Numbered from the stretch's first letter, positions 1-13,059 are shown. The stretch: 64,000 nt of DNA from Siphonodentalium dalli (GCA_032622095.1 CP136064.1:5449512-5513511); one strand, 5' to 3'. Program-made: numbers and translations. Notes: generated by a model not told the origin, from the letters alone.

Positions 1-1221
1 TGTATACCTGTATATATGTGGGATGGCCCATGTTTTTGTCGGCTATCACGATAACAATTTGTATGCCTGGGAACTTTGAACACAATTCCAACCGATGTAC
101 CATATCAATACACAACTGTTATATACTCTACATAATATTAAAGAGCGTCCACCATGTCATATGTATAGGTTTGTAATTTAATTACTTACTAACAACAGCC
201 CTATATATCAATTATCATGACAAGTGTAGGATGGACATGTTGTCGTGTGATGTGTGGATGCTTGCTGCATGTTTGTCCTTTGGACTGGGCTGCTTTTTGC
301 ATGAGGATTTGTTTATCTATTATTTAATTTTAATACGGAATTATGGTTGCCGATGATCAAACAACGGGACCTCCCTTGATCAAGTAAACAAAATAACCTG
401 TCACGATAGTGTGTGGATAATTCGATAATAAAAAAATTTCAGTGTTGGTATTTTTTAATAAGTATATAAATATTATGGTTTACATATGCATATACATGTT
501 AAGCGCAATTATCTTACAAAGACGGGGGATCCGGACTGGGAAACTCGTGGTTAATAAATGTACAGTAACGACATGGAGACCTCACGGGTACTAAATTTAC
601 AGAAATGACCAGGGGGCCTCGCTTTTTTGATTATTTCTTTTTCACATAACTTTGATCATACAATGATTAAATTAAATATTATTATGAAATATAAATCATA
701 ACACGAAATTTGTATGTGTTCTCTGGGTTTCTGCTATCTTTTATTTTCCTACTCTTTATGACTATATCAGAAACTGCCTATACAGCAGAGTGCTCTACCT
801 ATCATTAGCTTATGTCAGCTTCCGGTGGGTAAGACATGGTACCTCTAATTGTGGACTCTTCTGCTATAGGGCATCCCCCCTTTACTCACATAATGTGGGT
901 CACACAAAGCTACGATATATGGAACCCATAGCGAGATGTTCTGCGATAGAGGGTTCTTTTGGCCCTGTAGACTGTTTGACGTATTTATTTTACATCCTAA
1001 TTTTGATATTTTCACCATTATCACCTTATTTGACAAGCTCTTAAACTTTTGTTTAACGTTTTATTTCACAAAAATACCCAGCACAGAACTCGTATACATT
1101 ATGTGATAACCCAACCTAAAAATTGTTAACTTATAATTCAGTGGGAGTGTCGTGCGCCTTACTGGATGGGTCATCAAGGCGGGAACTTAAATATTGCCAA
1201 ATGAATGAATATATATTTGTG

Positions 1222-2070
1222 ATGCATAACATTTACACAAAATTGAGTATTCACGATATTATTTATAAACAAACCCCCCCCCTTATGATCGCCCTACCAC
1301 CACGTGAACGCGCCTCGTTGTTATAATCATTAATTATACGGTCGACACAGCCATTTTGGTACCCATTTACGATATATTATACAAATGTATAACAATCCTT
1401 AATGGTGTTATTTATATACACAACTCCCCCTTATGATTTCCATACCACCACGTGAACGCGCCCTGTTGTTGTAATCATTAATTTCGCAGTGGACACAGAC
1501 AACCTGGTACCCATTTACGATAATCATACAATTTTTTTTAAACACTCCTTAATTGTGTGGTGCCAATCACGCACTTCTCAAGGAACAACGCTCTTTAAAT
1601 GAGCTACATCAACCTAAGGGAATGGCCAAAAGTCGGAATCATTTCACTAAAATTAATCTTGGAATTATTATATAATATACACATCCCAACAGTACTAGTA
1701 CAGTAGATCGCGACCTTAATCACGACAGTTCAGTCGTGATGCATAACATTTACACAAAATATGTTTTAAAGATATTATTTATAAATGGAACTTCCCGCTT
1801 ATGATTTCCATACCATCACGTGAACGCGCCTCGTTGTTGTAATAATTAATTTCGCGATGTACATAGCCATGTGGTACCCATTTACGATATATTTTTTACA
1901 AATTTATGGACACTCGTTAATGGGTTGGTTCAATCATGCACATGCTCAAATAACACGCTCTTTAAAAAGAGCTTAAACTAACTTAAGGGAATGGCCGCAA
2001 CTCGGAATTATAATTCACCCAAATTATTCTTGGAATAATTATATAATATCCACATCCCAACATTACAGTT
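1222..2070. repeat. Internal degenerate sub-repeats of the 3-kb unit
   Basis: The motif CACGTGAACGCGCC occurs three times (1301-1314, 1449-1462, 1817-1830). Each is preceded by a TTATGAT...CATACCA segment, or a diverged form of it, and followed by GTTGT.ATAAT and ACCCATTTACGAT. The phrases GATGCATAACATTTACAC (near 1222 and 1738) and CACATCCCAACA (near 1681 and 2051) also recur. The unit therefore contains an older ~150-bp and ~370-bp duplication history. The same layout is present in units 2 and 3. Confidence 0.85.
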
Positions 2071-2148
2071 GATTATATAATACGAATTTATTTTGTTATG
2101 GGCGACACACGTTCAATATGTATTCCTTTAAATTGTCTTACACGCACC

Positions 2149-2205
2149 TGACGTGTGACGTCACGGGCGGATATACGTCACACCGGAGCTCGTGAATCAT
2201 GACGT
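2149..2205. promoter_or_regulatory. Cluster of CRE-like TGACGTCA sites in satellite unit
   Basis: A perfect palindromic CRE (TGACGTCA) lies at 2156-2163. It is flanked by half-sites TGACG (2149), TACGTCAC (2174-2181) and TGACGT (2200-2205), all within about 57 bp. Units 2 and 3 keep the cluster at +3006 and +6014. CREB/ATF proteins bind such sites in animals. Whether this cluster is active is unknown, and no gene or clear TATA-initiator arrangement is visible beside it. Confidence 0.35.
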
Positions 2206-3006
2206 TTCTCATAACGTCTGCGCTTCATAGTGGCAGGAATTAGGCCCGGGTAAGCTGTGCATTTTGGGCTCCTTCGCGAATAGAGGATATGTGTTCTTAA
2301 ATACTGACGAACTGGAAAACTACATGGAGGTTAATACATGTGTTTATTTTCTGATTACAGGTAAACTAATGTTAATGTATACTACGTTTTGTTTTTGATT
2401 GGGTTTTTACCGTACAAAACACGGTTTTTACTTTGTGCAATTTTGTGGTTAGACCACCTATAAACTATCAACACAGTTTATAACTATATTATGTGTTCGG
2501 ACAATAATACCGTCGCGTTTTTACAGTGCACTGTTACCATCGCGCGTGATAAAATACCTTTGACAGTTCATACTAGTTCGATATTGGAGGAATCAGCAGG
2601 CAATTTTCTGGCTTTCAGCGTACAGGCCAAGGACTTGGTCTGTACGGGAGAACTGGTCTGTCCTTAAGGTCGTGCACAACTCCCGAAACCATATATGAAA
2701 TAACAGATTGCTTTATATCTGTTATAGACCAGAGGTGTACCTGATGAGCTGCTGTGGCCAAACATTTTTTTATAGGACCAACTTTCGATACAAAAATATG
2801 ATTTCGGAACGGACTTAGTAAACATTTTCCAAACAATTGATTCCTTCTGTGTTATCAAGCTAGTACGATAAGTCAAAAAATAAACACTCAAAAAATAAAC
2901 ACTCAATAACAGTAAATATGACATGTTTACATAGCTCCACATGTCAAAACCACTTTAGAAACAGGACCCGTTAACCAACAAACCATTTAACTTATGGATG
3001 GTTGAT

Positions 3007-6000
3007 TGTATACCTGTATATATGTGGGATGGCCCATGTTTTTGTCGGCTATCACGATAACAATTTGTATGCCTGGGAACTTTGAACACAATTCCAACCG
3101 ATGTACCATATCAATACACAACTGTTATATACTCTACATAATATTAAAGAGCGTCCACCATGTCATATGTATAGGTTTGTAATTTAATTACTTACTAACA
3201 ACAGCCCTATATATCAATTATCATGACAAGTGTAGGATGGACATGTTGTCGTGTGATGTGTGGATGCTTGCTGCATGTTTGTCCTTTGGACTGGGCTGCT
3301 TTTTGCATGAGGATTTGTTTATCTATTATTTAATTTTAATACGGAATTATGGTTGCCGATGATCAAACAACGGGACCTCCCTTGATCAAGTAAACAAAAT
3401 AACCTGTCACGATAGTGTGTGGATAATTCGATAATAAAAAAATTTCAGTGTTGGTATTTTTTAATAAGTATATAAATATTATGGTTTACATATGCATATA
3501 CATGTTAAGCGCAATTATCTTACAAAGACGGGGGATCCGGACTGGGAAACTCGTGGTTAATAAATGTACAGTAACGACATGGAGACCTCACGGGTACTAA
3601 ATTTACAGAAATGACCAGGGGGCCTCGCTTTTTTGATTATTTCTTTTTCACATAACTTTGATCATACAATGATTAAATTAAATATTATTATGAAATATAA
3701 ATCATAACACGAAATTTGTATGTGTTCTCTGGGTTTCTGCTATCTTTTATTTTCCTACTCTTTATGACTATATCAGAAACTGCCTATACAGCAGAGTGCT
3801 CTACCTATCATTAGCTTATGTCAGCTTCCGGTGGGTAAGACATGGTACCTCTAATTGTGGACTCTTCTGCTATAGGGCATCCCCCCTTTACTCACATAAT
3901 GTGGGTCACACAAAGCTACGATATATGGAACCCATAGCGAGATGTTCTGCGATAGAGGGTTCTTTTGGCCCTGTAGACTGTTTGACGTATTTATTTTACA
4001 TCCTAATTTTGATATTTTCACCATTATCACCTTATTTGACAAGCTCTTAAACTTTTGTTTAACGTTTTATTTCACAAAAATACCCAGCACAGAACTCGTA
4101 TACATTATGTGATAACCCAACCTAAAAATTGTTAACTTATAATTCAGTGGGAGTGTCGTGCGCCTTACTGGATGGGTCATCAAGGCGGGAACTTAAATAT
4201 TGCCAAATGAATGAATATATATTTGTGATGCATAACATTTACACAAAATTGAGTATTCACGATATTATTTATAAACAAACCCCCCCCCCCTTATGATCGC
4301 CCTACCACCACGTGAACGCGCCTCGTTGTTATAATCATTAATTATACGGTCGACACAGCCATTTTGGTACCCATTTACGATATATTATACAAATGTATAA
4401 CAATCCTTAATGGTGTTATTTATATACACAACTCCCCCTTATGATTTCCATACCACCACGTGAACGCGCCCTGTTGTTGTAATCATTAATTTCGCAGTGG
4501 ACACAGACAACCTGGTACCCATTTACGATAATCATACAATTTTTTTTAAACACTCCTTAATTGTGTGGTGCCAATCACGCACTTCTCAAGGAACAACGCT
4601 CTTTAAATGAGCTACATCAACCTAAGGGAATGGCCAAAAGTCGGAATCATTTCACTAAAATTAATCTTGGAATTATTATATAATATACACATCCCAACAG
4701 TACTAGTACAGTAGATCGCGACCTTAATCACGACAGTTCAGTCGTGATGCATAACATTTACACAAAATATGTTTTAAAGATATTATTTATAAATGGAACT
4801 TCCCGCTTATGATTTCCATACCATCACGTGAACGCGCCTCGTTGTTGTAATAATTAATTTCGCGATGTACATAGCCATGTGGTACCCATTTACGATATAT
4901 TTTTTACAAATTTATGGACACTCGTTAATGGGTTGGTTCAATCATGCACATGCTCAAATAACACGCTCTTTAAAAAGAGCTTAAACTAACTTAAGGGAAT
5001 GGCCGCAACTCGGAATTATAATTCACCCAAATTATTCTTGGAATAATTATATAATATCCACATCCCAACATTACAGTTGATTATATAATACGAATTTATT
5101 TTGTTATGGGCGACACACGTTCAATATGTATTCCATTAAATTGTCTTACACGCACCTGACGTGTGACGTCACGGGCGGATATACGTCACACCGGAGCTCG
5201 TGAATCATGACGTTTCTCATAACGTCTGCGCTTCATAGTGGCAGGAATTAGGCCCGGGTAAGCTGTGCATTTTGGGCTCCTTCGCGAATAGAGGATATGT
5301 GTTCTTAAATACTGACGAACTGGAAAACTACATGGAGGTTAATACATGTGTTTATTTTCTGATTACAGGTAAACTAATGTTAATGTATACTACGTTTTGT
5401 TTTTGATTGGGTTTTTACCGTACAAAACACGGTTTTTACTTTGTGCAATTTTGTGGTTAGACCACCTATAAACTATCAACACAGTTTATAACTATATTAT
5501 GTGTTCGGACAATAATACCGTCGCGTTTTTACAGTGCACTGTTACCATCGCGCGTGATAAAATACCTTTGACAGTTCATACTAGTTCGATATTGGAGGAA
5601 TCAGCAGGCAATTTTCTGGCTTTCAGCGTACAGGCCAAGGACTTGGTCTGTACGGGAGAACTGGTCTGTCCTTAAGGTCGTGCACAACTCCCGAAACCAT
5701 ATATGAAATAACAGATTGCTTTATATCTGTTATAGACCAGAGGTGTACCTGATGAGCTGCTGTGGCCAAACATTTTTTTATAGGACCAACTTTCGATACA
5801 AAAATATGATTTCGGAACGGACTTAGTAAACATTTTCCAAACAATTGATTCCTTCTGTGTTATCAAGCTAGTACGATAAGTCAAAAAATAAACACTCAAA
5901 AAATAAACACTCAATAACAGTAAATATGACATGTTTACATAGCTCCACATGTCAAAACCACTTTAGAAACAGGACCCGTTAACCAACAAACCATTTAACT

Positions 6001-6014
6001 TATGGATGGTTGAT
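3007..6014. repeat. Macrosatellite unit 2
   Basis: Same as unit 1 except for two extra Cs in the poly-C run near 4281 and a T-to-A change near 5135. Those two Cs account for its 3008-bp length. Confidence 0.93.
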
Positions 6015-9000
6015 TGTATACCTGTATATATGTGGGATGGCCCATGTTTTTGTCGGCTATCACGATAACAATTTGTATGCCTGGGAACTTTGAACACAAT
6101 TCCAACCGATGTACCATATCAATACACAACTGTTATATACTCTACATAATATTAAAGAGCGTCCACCATGTCATATGTATAGGTTTGTAATTTAATTACT
6201 TACTAACAACAGCCCTATATATCAATTATCATGACAAGTGTAGGATGGACATGTTGTCGTGTGATGTGTGGATGCTTGCTGCATGTTTGTCCTTTGGACT
6301 GGGCTGCTTTTTGCATGAGGATTTGTTTATCTATTATTTAATTTTAATACGAAATTATGGTTGCCGATGATCAAACAACGGGACCTCCCTTGATCAAGTA
6401 AACAAAATAACCTGTCACGATAGTGTGTGGATAATTCGATAATAAAAAAATTTCAGTGTTGGTATTTTTTAATAAGTATATAAATATTATGGTTTACATA
6501 TGCATATACATGTTAAGCGCAATTATCTTACAAAGACGGGGGATCCGGACTGGGAAACTCGTGGTTAATAAATGTACAGTAACGACATGGAGACCTCACG
6601 GGTACTAAATTTACAGAAATGACCAGGGGGCCTCGCTTTTTTGATTATTTCTTTTTCACATAACTTTGATCATACAATGATTAAATTAAATATTATTATG
6701 AAATATAAATCATAACACGAAATTTGTATGTGTTCTCTGGGTTTCTGCTATCTTTTATTTTCCTACTCTTTATGACTATATCAGAAACTGCCTATACAGC
6801 AGAGTGCTCTACCTATCATTAGCTTATGTCAGCTTCCGGTGGGTAAGACATGGTACCTCTAATTGTGGACTCTTCTGCTATAGGGCATCCCCCCTTTACT
6901 CACATAATGTGGGTCACACAAAGCTACGATATATGGAACCCATAGCGAGATGTTCTGCGATAGAGGGTTCTTTTGGCCCTGTAGACTGTTTGACGTATTT
7001 ATTTTACATCCTAATTTTGATATTTTCACCATTATCACCTTATTTGACAAGCTCTTAAACTTTTGTTTAACGTTTTATTTCACAAAAATACCCAGCACAG
7101 AACTCGTATACATTATGTGATAACCCAACCTAAAAATTGTTAACTTATAATTCAGTGGGAGTGTCGTGCGCCTTACTGGATGGGTCATCAAGGCGGGAAC
7201 TTAAATATTGCCAAATGAATGAATATATATTTGTGATGCATAACATTTACACAAAATTGAGTATTCACGATATTATTTATAAACAAACCCCCCCCCTTAT
7301 GATCGCCCTACCACCACGTGAACGCGCCTCGTTGTTATAATCATTAATTATACGGTCGACACAGCCATTTTGGTACCCATTTACGATATATTATACAAAT
7401 GTATAACAATCCTTAATGGTGTTATTTATATACACAACTCCCCCTTATGATTTCCATACCACCACGTGAACGCGCCCTGTTGTTGTAATCATTAATTTCG
7501 CAGTGGACACAGACAACCTGGTACCCATTTACGATAATCATACAATTTTTTTTAAACACTCCTTAATTGTGTGGTGCCAATCACGCACTTCTCAAGGAAC
7601 AACGCTCTTTAAATGAGCTACATCAACCTAAGGGAATGGCCAAAAGTCGGAATCATTTCACTAAAATTAATCTTGGAATTATTATATAATATACACATCC
7701 CAACAGTACTAGTACAGTAGATCGCGACCTTAATCACGACAGTTCAGTCGTGATGCATAACATTTACACAAAATATGTTTTAAAGATATTATTTATAAAT
7801 GGAACTTCCCGCTTATGATTTCCATACCATCACGTGAACGCGCCTCGTTGTTGTAATAATTAATTTCGCGATGTACATAGCCATGTGGTACCCATTTACG
7901 ATATATTTTTTACAAATTTATGGACACTCGTTAATGGGTTGGTTCAATCATGCACATGCTCAAATAACACGCTCTTTAAAAAGAGCTTAAACTAACTTAA
8001 GGGAATGGCCGCAACTCGGAATTATAATTCACCCAAATTATTCTTGGAATAATTATATAATATCCACATCCCAACATTACAGTTGATTATATAATACGAA
8101 TTTATTTTGTTATGGGCGACACACGTTCAATATGTATTCCTTTAAATTGTCTTACACGCACCTGACGTGTGACGTCACGGGCGGATATACGTCACACCGG
8201 AGCTCGTGAATCATGACGTTTCTCATAACGTCTGCGCTTCATAGTGGCAGGAATTAGGCCCGGGTAAGCTGTGCATTTTGGGCTCCTTCGCGAATAGAGG
8301 ATATGTGTTCTTAAATACTGACGAACTGGAAAACTACATGGAGGTTAATACATGTGTTTATTTTCTGATTACAGGTAAACTAATGTTAATGTATACTACG
8401 TTTTGTTTTTGATTGGGTTTTTACCGTACAAAACACGGTTTTTACTTTGTGCAATTTTGTGGTTAGACCACCTATAAACTATCAACACAGTTTATAACTA
8501 TATTATGTGTTCGGACAATAATACCGTCGCGTTTTTACAGTGCACTGTTACCATCGCGCGTGATAAAATACCTTTGACAGTTCATACTAGTTCGATATTG
8601 GAGGAATCAGCAGGCAATTTTCTGGCTTTCAGCGTACAGGCCAAGGACTTGGTCTGTACGGGAGAACTGGTCTGTCCTTAAGGTCGTGCACAACTCCCGA
8701 AACCATATATGAAATAACAGATTGCTTTATATCTGTTATAGACCAGAGGTGTACCTGATGAGCTGCTGTGGCCAAACATTTTTTTATAGGACCAACTTTC
8801 GATACAAAAATATGATTTCGGAACGGACTTAGTAAACATTTTCCAAACAATTGATTCCTTCTGTGTTATCAAGCTAGTACGATAAGTCAAAAAATAAACA
8901 CTCAAAAAATAAACACTCAATAACAGTAAATATGACATGTTTACATAGCTCCACATGTCAAAACCACTTTAGAAACAGGACCCGTTAACCAACAAACCAT

Positions 9001-9020
9001 TTAACTTATGGATGGTTGAT
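6015..9020. repeat. Macrosatellite unit 3
   Basis: Full unit of 3006 bp. The C-run is back to nine, and there is a private G-to-A change near 6352. Confidence 0.93.
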
Positions 9021-9931
9021 TGTATACCTGTATATATGTGGGATGGCCCATGTTTTTGTCGGCTATCACGATAACAATTTGTATGCCTGGGAACTTTGAA
9101 CACAATTCCAACCGATGTACCATATCAATACACAACTGTTATATACTCTACATAATATTAAAGAGCGTCCACCATGTCATATGTATAGGTTTGTAATTTA
9201 ATTACTTACTAACAACAGCCCTATATATCAATTATCATGACAAGTGTAGGATGGACATGTTGTCGTGTGATGTGTGGATGCTTGCTGCATGTTTGTCCTT
9301 TGGACTGGGCTGCTTTTTGCATGAGGATTTGTTTATCTATTATTTAATTTTAATACGGAATTATGGTTGCCGATGATCAAACAACGGGACCTCCCTTGAT
9401 CAAGTAAACAAAATAACCTGTCACGATAGTGTGTGGATAATTCGATAATAAAAAAATTTCAGTGTTGGTATTTTTTAATAAGTATATAAATATTATGGTT
9501 TACATATGCATATACATGTTAAGCGCAATTATCTTACAAAGACGGGGGATCCGGACTGGGAAACTCGTGGTTAATAAATGTACAGTAACGACATGGAGAC
9601 CTCACGGGTACTAAATTTACAGAAATGACCAGGGGGCCTCGCTTTTTTGATTATTTCTTTTTCACATAACTTTGATCATACAATGATTAAATTAAATATT
9701 ATTATGAAATATAAATCATAACACGAAATTTGTATGTGTTCTCTGGGTTTCTGCTATCTTTTATTTTCCTACTCTTTATGACTATATCAGAAACTGCCTA
9801 TACAGCAGAGTGCTCTACCTATCATTAGCTTATGTCAGCTTCCGGTGGGTAAGACATGGTACCTCTAATTGTGGACTCTTCTGCTATAGGGCATCCCCCC
9901 TTTACTCACATAATGTGGGTCACACAAAGCT
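9021..9931. repeat. Macrosatellite unit 4, truncated
   Basis: Matches unit 1 positions 1-911 and then switches abruptly to MITE A sequence. The junction falls on GCTA, which both partners share: the satellite reads AAAGCTACGATA and the MITE reads CTGCTATGGTAA. Confidence 0.9.
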
Positions 9932-10173
9932 ATGGTAAACCTAGGATCAGAATGAAGTTCCCAGTTGAAGTTGGTGATCTTCACCCATTGGGCACCTCGA
10001 TTATGAATTTTATCTTTTGCAAATTAGGGGATATAGAAACTTCCCAGAAGGGAAAAAGTAACTAAAACCAATGTTAATTTGATACGATAGATACTTCCCA
10101 GAAGATGAGGCCTAAGCAGAATGAGGTCTCCAGAGGGTGAATTTGGTGATGCTAGCCCACTGTGGACTGGAGT
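9928..10173 (-). mobile_element. MITE A fragment at the array edge
   Basis: Matches the central and one terminal part of the intact A copy at 25918-26361, including TGGTAAACC, the TTGAAGTTGGTGAT block and GGTGATGCTAGCCCACTGTG. The other end was replaced by satellite sequence. The fragment stops in the terminal palindrome before its second arm. Confidence 0.85.
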
Positions 10174-10650
10174 AGTCTTATTGTAGCTGAACGTACATTC
10201 CAACAAATAAAGGATTGACCATAATTCCAATGAATACTTTTAGAATTGAATCAATAATAACAGGGCTAAGCACTATTTGATCAACTTGAAATATTTAACA
10301 CATAATTTAATGAGTTGAACAATAGCTGTTAAAGAACCAAATATAAAAGAATTCAATATAATGAAGCACGAGAACTGACCTTTAGGATACAAAAGATTCA
10401 AGGTTTAATAGAGAAAGATTCCGTTACTTTTTCACAAAGCAAAACATCAATGTGCGCACCTAATCAATCCACTATCAAGTATCGATTACGCGGTGTGGCA
10501 TCATTTCCAATATGACATTTTGTTTATTGATTCCAGTTAGACTGAGGTACTTTAGTAAGTAAGGTGACAAACTATAAACATTTTGCAATGTTATACTTGG
10601 TCGGTCAATGAATATCAAACCAAATTCATATTCAGTGATAAAAACTCAAA
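10165..10650 (+). repeat. Dispersed ~500-bp repeat, copy 1
   Basis: Shares long stretches with 10801-11300: CAACAAATAAAGGAT, GGCTAAGCACTATTTGATCA, TTAACACATAAT and ATGACATTTTGTTTATTGA. No terminal repeats or coding content were seen. Offset to copy 2 is about 640 bp. The 150 bp between the copies (10651-10800) look like ordinary AT-rich DNA. Confidence 0.8.
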
Positions 10651-10800
10651 ACTGAAACCACTTTTCTTAGTTAACTCATTAAAAATTTATTACTTATTGA
10701 TGAGCAATTATCCTGTTTATTCACTTGTAGGGATGTTCTGCCTTTAAGCCATTAAACTTATTAGCTGAAGATATGTGCAAATATAGAGATAAATTCTCTG

Positions 10801-11300
10801 CCTGGAGTTGTCTTATAGTAGCTAAACATCCCAACAAATAAAGGATGGACCATCATTCCGATGAATACTTTAGGAACTGAATCATAGAATCCATACAATA
10901 ATAACAAGGCTAAGCACTATTTGATCAACTTGAAATAGTTAACACATAATTGAATGAGTTGAACAATAGCTGTTAAATATAAAGAACCAAATATAAAAGA
11001 ATTCAATATAATGAAGCACGATAACTGACCTTTAGGATATAAAAGATTCAAGGTTTAATCAAGAAATATTCCGTTACTTTTTCACAAAGCGAAACTAAAA
11101 TCCTCCCTTGAGAAGCATCGTGTATTGAACCAACTCAATCTATCGATGTGTAGTCGCGGTGTGGCGTCATTTTCCCATATGACATTTAGTTTATTGATTC
11201 CAGTAAGACTGAGGTACCTCAATAAGTAAGGTTATCAACTATAAACTTTGTACACGGCTTATATAATACTTGGTGGATCTGGGAATAATAACCAAATTTA
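10801..11300 (+). repeat. Dispersed ~500-bp repeat, copy 2
   Basis: Second, moderately diverged copy with small indels relative to copy 1. It carries a segment near CTAAAATCCTCCC that copy 1 lacks but the fragment at 13060 keeps. Confidence 0.8.
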
Positions 11301-11335
11301 TATCCAAAAATAAAGACTCTGACATAACAGAACAA

Positions 11336-12110
11336 GGAAACCCTTTCTATACTAAATACTCATTGATGACACCTCTATGGAGCCCCAGACTGAGAGAAAG
11401 ATGCACTGATGATTGTCTTCTGCTTGAGTAATTGTGAGGCTCCATACAGGAGTGTTATATAAAGGAAACCCTTTCTATACTAAATACTCATTGATGACAC
11501 CTCTATGGCGCCCCAGACTGAGAGAACGATGCACTGATGATTGTCTTCTGCTTGAGTAATTGTGAGGCTCCATACAGGAGTGTTATATAAAGGAAACCCT
11601 TTCTATACTAAATACTCATTGATGACACCTCTATGGCACCCCAGACAGAGAGAACGATGCACTGATGATTGTCTTCTGCTTGAGTAATTGTGAGGCTCCA
11701 TACAGGAGTGTTATATAAAGGAAACCCTTTCTCAGATACTAAATACTCATTGATGACACCTCTATGGAGCCCCAGACTGAGAGAACGATGCACTGATGAT
11801 TGTCTTCTGCTTGAGTAATTGTGAGGCTCCATACAGGAGTGTTATATAAAGGAAACCCTTTCTATACTAAATACTCATTGATGACACCTCTATGGCGCCC
11901 CAGACAGAGAGAACGATGCACAGATGACTGTCGTCTGTTTGAGTCCATGTGAGGCTCCATACAGGAGTGTTATATAAAGGAAACCCTTTCTATACTAAAT
12001 ACTCATTGATGACACCTCTATGGCGCCCCAGACCGAGAGAACGATGCACTGATGACTGTCGTCTGTTTGAGTCTGTGTGAGGCTCCATATAGAGAAGTAA
12101 GAACCCTCTC
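11336..12110 (+). repeat. 128-bp tandem array, six units plus remnant
   Basis: Units start with GGAAACCCTTTCTATACT at 11336, 11464, 11592, 11720, 11851 and 11979, giving periods of 128, 128, 128, 131 and 128. Unit 4 carries an extra CAG. Each unit contains the core TACTAAATACTCATTGATGA and a stretch ending GAGGCTCCAT that resembles the dispersed HP2 module. The last two units carry GTCGTCTGTTTGAGTC, closest to HP2. The array decays after 12090. Confidence 0.93.
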
Positions 12111-12149
12111 TATACTAAATGTTTGAGTAGTTCCCGTAGAATACAGTAA

Positions 12150-12237
12150 GGAAGTAAGGGTCTAATTAATCGACTCCTTTACCACAGCAGAATTATGGGT
12201 AACTTTTCAGGATTTAGTCGGAAATATCGCTTGTTGC
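12150..12237 (+). mobile_element. MITE B half-element (left arm)
   Basis: Contains TAATTAATCGACTCCTTTAC, the GGGTAACTTTTCAGG block and TTGTTGCCATTCATC of the B arm, without an opposite arm. The outer CAGTAATGCC end is degraded. It runs into a short piece of MITE A arm (GGTCCCTGGATGGTGAAT, 12250). Confidence 0.8.
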
Positions 12238-12272
12238 CATTCATCAGAATGCGGTCCCTGGATGGTGAATTA

Positions 12273-12484
12273 CAGTAATGCCCTAAATAATCGACTCCAT
12301 AACCACATAAGAATTATGGGTAACTTTTCAGAATATAGTCGGAAATATGGCTTGTTGACATTCATCGGAAAGCTCTCACTGAGATTTTCCCGATTAATGG
12401 CAACAAGCTATATTCCGACTAAATCCTGAAAAGTTACCCATAATTCTTCTGTGGTTAAGGAGACAATTATTTAGAGCATTACTG
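12273..12484. mobile_element. MITE B foldback element
   Basis: Begins CAGTAATGCCC and ends GCATTACTG, with TA on both sides. The two ~100-bp arms are inverted copies around CTCTCACTGAGA. The arms differ at several places (CCATAACC left, GGTTAAGG right), so this copy is less homogenised than others. It sits beside MITE A sequence on both sides, possibly inserted in an A arm. Confidence 0.9.
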
Positions 12485-12486
12485 TA

Positions 12487-13053
12487 GTGTGTCTGTAATT
12501 TGCAGAATGAGGTCCCTGGAGGGTGAATATAGTGATGCTAGCTACCCCTCACAGCTAGCATCGCTACTCACCCTCTTCGGACCTCATTCTGCTTATAGGC
12601 CTCAACTGCTATGGGAGACCTAGGATCAGCTTGAAGTTCCCCAGTTGAAGTTGGTATTGTTCAACCAAGGGTGTATTTAGTGACGCTATCCCACACAGTG
12701 GGCTAGCATCAATAAACTCACCCTCTTCGGACCTCATTCTGCTTATACCTCAACTGCTATGGGAGATCTAGGATCAAATTGAAGTTCCCCAGTTGAAGTC
12801 ACCCCGATTTAATGCAGTTCAATTTCTGTTTCTGTAAATTAGGGGTTAAAGTAACTGAACAGAAGGGAAAGAGTAACTAAAAATAAATGTTAATTTGAGA
12901 CTATAGATACTTCCCAGAAGATGAGGCCTATGCAGAATGAGGTTTCCAGAGGGTGAATTTGGTGATGCTAGCCCAGCATCACTAAATTTACCCTCTGGGG
13001 ACCTCATTCTGCAAATTTCAGACACATATTTTCAAAACTTGATCAAACAAAAG
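12487..13053 (-). mobile_element. MITE A, rearranged composite
   Basis: Starts GTGTCTGTAATTTGCAG and ends near TTTCAAAACTTG. It carries two versions of the terminal palindrome (near 12510-12590 and 12670-12745) and two copies of the CTCAACTGCTATGGGAGA block (12601 and 12749). This suggests an internal duplication or recombination between two A copies. Confidence 0.8.
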
Positions 13054-13059
13054 CTATTG

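Larger units (their letters stand above)
1..3006. repeat. Macrosatellite unit 1
   Basis: First full unit, phased to the window start, with a 9-C run near 1268. It serves as the reference for the internal repeats and CRE-like cluster listed below. Confidence 0.93.
1..9931. repeat. 3-kb macrosatellite array (3.3 copies)
   Basis: Head-to-tail units start at 1, 3007, 6015 and 9021, so the periods are 3006, 3008 and 3006 bp. The fourth unit stops near 9931. Copies are almost identical. Differences I could find by eye are a C-run of 9, 11 and 9 near 1268, 4281 and 7288, one T/A change near 2129/5135, and one G/A change near 6352. Position 1 already lies inside a unit, so the array probably continues to the left. 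The unit is AT-rich and has no recognisable rRNA, tRNA, snRNA or histone gene. Its short open frames (up to 92 codons) resemble nothing I know and are treated as chance. Confidence 0.95.

Noticed and set aside
790..1044. 84-codon open frame repeated in the macrosatellite units, and the 63-, 67-, 73- and 92-codon frames beside it
   Set aside because: Repetition comes from the tandem array. There is no recognisable domain, promoter layout or codon pattern, and one frame is lost in unit 2 because of two extra Cs.
2371..2410. Splice-like CTGATTACAGGTAAAC in the satellite unit
   Set aside because: There is no open frame or matching exon structure on either side.
1..9931. rDNA spacer, histone or snRNA cluster
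   Set aside because: I looked for 5S, U1, U2, U6, tRNA boxes and histone motifs in the unit and saw none.
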